DNA from: Bacillus sp. FJAT-45037
GTDB taxonomy: Bacteria; Bacillota; Bacilli; Bacillales; Bacillaceae_D
DNA: 64,000 bases
Reading direction: 5' to 3'
Assembly (NCBI RefSeq): GCF_002797325.1
Contig: NZ_KZ454938.1
Span: forward strand, 506,257-570,256
Part shown: positions 63,441 to 64,000 of the stretch, one piece after another
Layout: each line of letters begins with the position of its first letter
How positions within the stretch are numbered: the stretch's first letter is position 1
Notes under the pieces: generated by a model
Told to the model about the DNA's origin: nothing
The model's database searches: none
Seen by the model: only the letters and a program-made list of their open reading frames with translations
Position numbers and translations under genes: made by a program

Positions 63441-64000
63441 GAACAACACGTGCCAGTTAAATAGCTGGCTTGTATTTGGCAAGAGAAAAATGTATAAAAC
63501 GGCAACCCTTTTTGAATGCCACTTACCAACCTAATTTCTCTAACTTACATCTCTCTTAATGCTAATGATTCTTTCATTCGATTGCTATTCCCTCCAAAAA
63601 GGACTAAGTGGGAATGGTGAATCAGACGGTCTACGACTGCTTCTGTTAGAATAGGATCTCCGAAAACATGATTCCACTGCCCAAATTGGAGGTTCGTTGT
63701 GATAATAATACTTCTTTTTTCATAACACAGAGAAATCACTTGGAAAAGCAACTCAGCTCCCTGCTTATGTAAAGGGATGTAACCTAATTCATCCAGTATT
63801 AATAGATCTAACTTCTCAATCCTCTTGAAAAGTTTAGTAAGAGTGCCTTTCTCATTGGCATCTAATAGTTCATTTGCGAGGGAGGCAATAGTGTAAAACT
63901 TAACACGTTTTCCATGTTTATGTATGGCGTTTAGGCCAATGAGCGTGGAGAGGTACGTCTTTCCAGCACCTACACCCCCATAGAAAACCATATTTTCCTT
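63441..64000 (-). mobile_element. IS21-family element, partial (istB side)
   Basis: The stretch contains the istB gene (63545 to the window edge) and about 100 bp of terminal region, with the imperfect repeated motif around TTGGCAAGAGAAAAATG and GAATGCCACTTACC typical of IS21 ends. istA and the other end are outside the window. Confidence 0.7.
63545..64000 (-). CDS. istB: IstB-like ATPase of an IS21-family element (partial)
   Basis: The coding frame continues past the right edge of the window (the last visible codon is Lys, so the true N-terminus is outside). Motifs: GGVGAGKTYL (Walker A), LLILDELGY (Walker B), SIIITTNLQFGQW (sensor I region) and DRLIHHSHLVLFGG near the end. IstB is the helper ATPase that recruits DNA targets to the IstA transposase. 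About 151 codons are visible, compared with roughly 250 for the full protein. Confidence 0.93.
   Translation of the reverse strand, partial: KENMVFYGGVGAGKTYLSTLIGLNAIHKHGKRVKFYTIASLANELLDANEKGTLTKLFKRIEKLDLLILDELGYIPLHKQGAELLFQVISLCYEKRSIIITTNLQFGQWNHVFGDPILTEAVVDRLIHHSHLVLFGGNSNRMKESLALREM

Overview
The window looks like the chromosome of a low-GC Gram-positive endospore-former of the Bacillaceae, possibly an alkaliphilic or pigmented soil/marine Bacillus relative. Many genes are clear Bacillus subtilis-type orthologues (bmrA, htpX, zosA, an rsbR paralogue, yknXYZ, maa, fra/ydhG, yfhF, an fbpA-type Fur-regulated small protein). Ribosome binding sites are strong AGGAGG/GGGG types, GTG and TTG starts are frequent, and Rho-independent hairpins close many operons. 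No rRNA, tRNA or CRISPR array was seen.

Layout. Positions 1-1.9 kb hold gene debris: a CobW-type GTPase tail, a secreted small protein broken by an in-frame stop, a WYL-regulator fragment and a 7-copy 9-bp tandem repeat. 1.9-5.6 kb is a TetR regulator plus thioredoxin-like gene, divergent from a two-gene ABC exporter. 6-10 kb carries small and hypothetical proteins. 10-17 kb has an ACR3/SBF-type transporter, a pentapeptide repeat protein, bmrA, htpX, a dCACHE-HAMP-GGDEF diguanylate cyclase and an acetyltransferase. 18-25 kb holds a P1B metal ATPase, an RsbR-type stressosome protein, the yknXYZ-like efflux operon and maltose acetyltransferase.

25-33 kb is a decaying accessory region: a DUF4256 gene with a nonsense codon, an intact HipA-like kinase with a small partner gene, fragments of a DUF2398 (Wadjet-associated) gene and of a Fic gene, a duplicated gene tail, a LmrA/YxaF-type regulator with palindromic operators and its target operon, a broken NUDIX gene and a short tyrosine recombinase. 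33-38 kb has a CPA-type antiporter, an M2-like metallopeptidase and a CHASE3-GGDEF protein. 38.6-43 kb is a phnD-phnC-phnE-phnE operon with a HAD phosphatase. 43-48 kb has DUF2207, DUF3231, PspC and lipoprotein genes. 48.4-51.6 kb is a C30 carotenoid operon (crtP-crtQ-crtO type). 52.5-54.7 kb is katG.

The right end is a second defence-like region. A 1251-residue SF1 helicase with a C-terminal Vsr-like nuclease domain (54.9-58.7 kb) is followed by a degenerate IS1182 transposase, an 862-residue PHP-domain plus SMC-like ATPase of TrlF type (60.2-62.8 kb), and an M20/M42-type peptidase gene cut by an IS21-family element that runs off the window.

Two themes recur. First, many genes are broken by single in-frame stop codons (DUF4256, NUDIX, the small secreted protein, a small membrane protein, the IS1182 transposase), so gene decay is recent. 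Second, the accessory regions mix intact candidate defence genes (HipA-like pair, helicase-nuclease, PHP-ATPase) with remnants of others.
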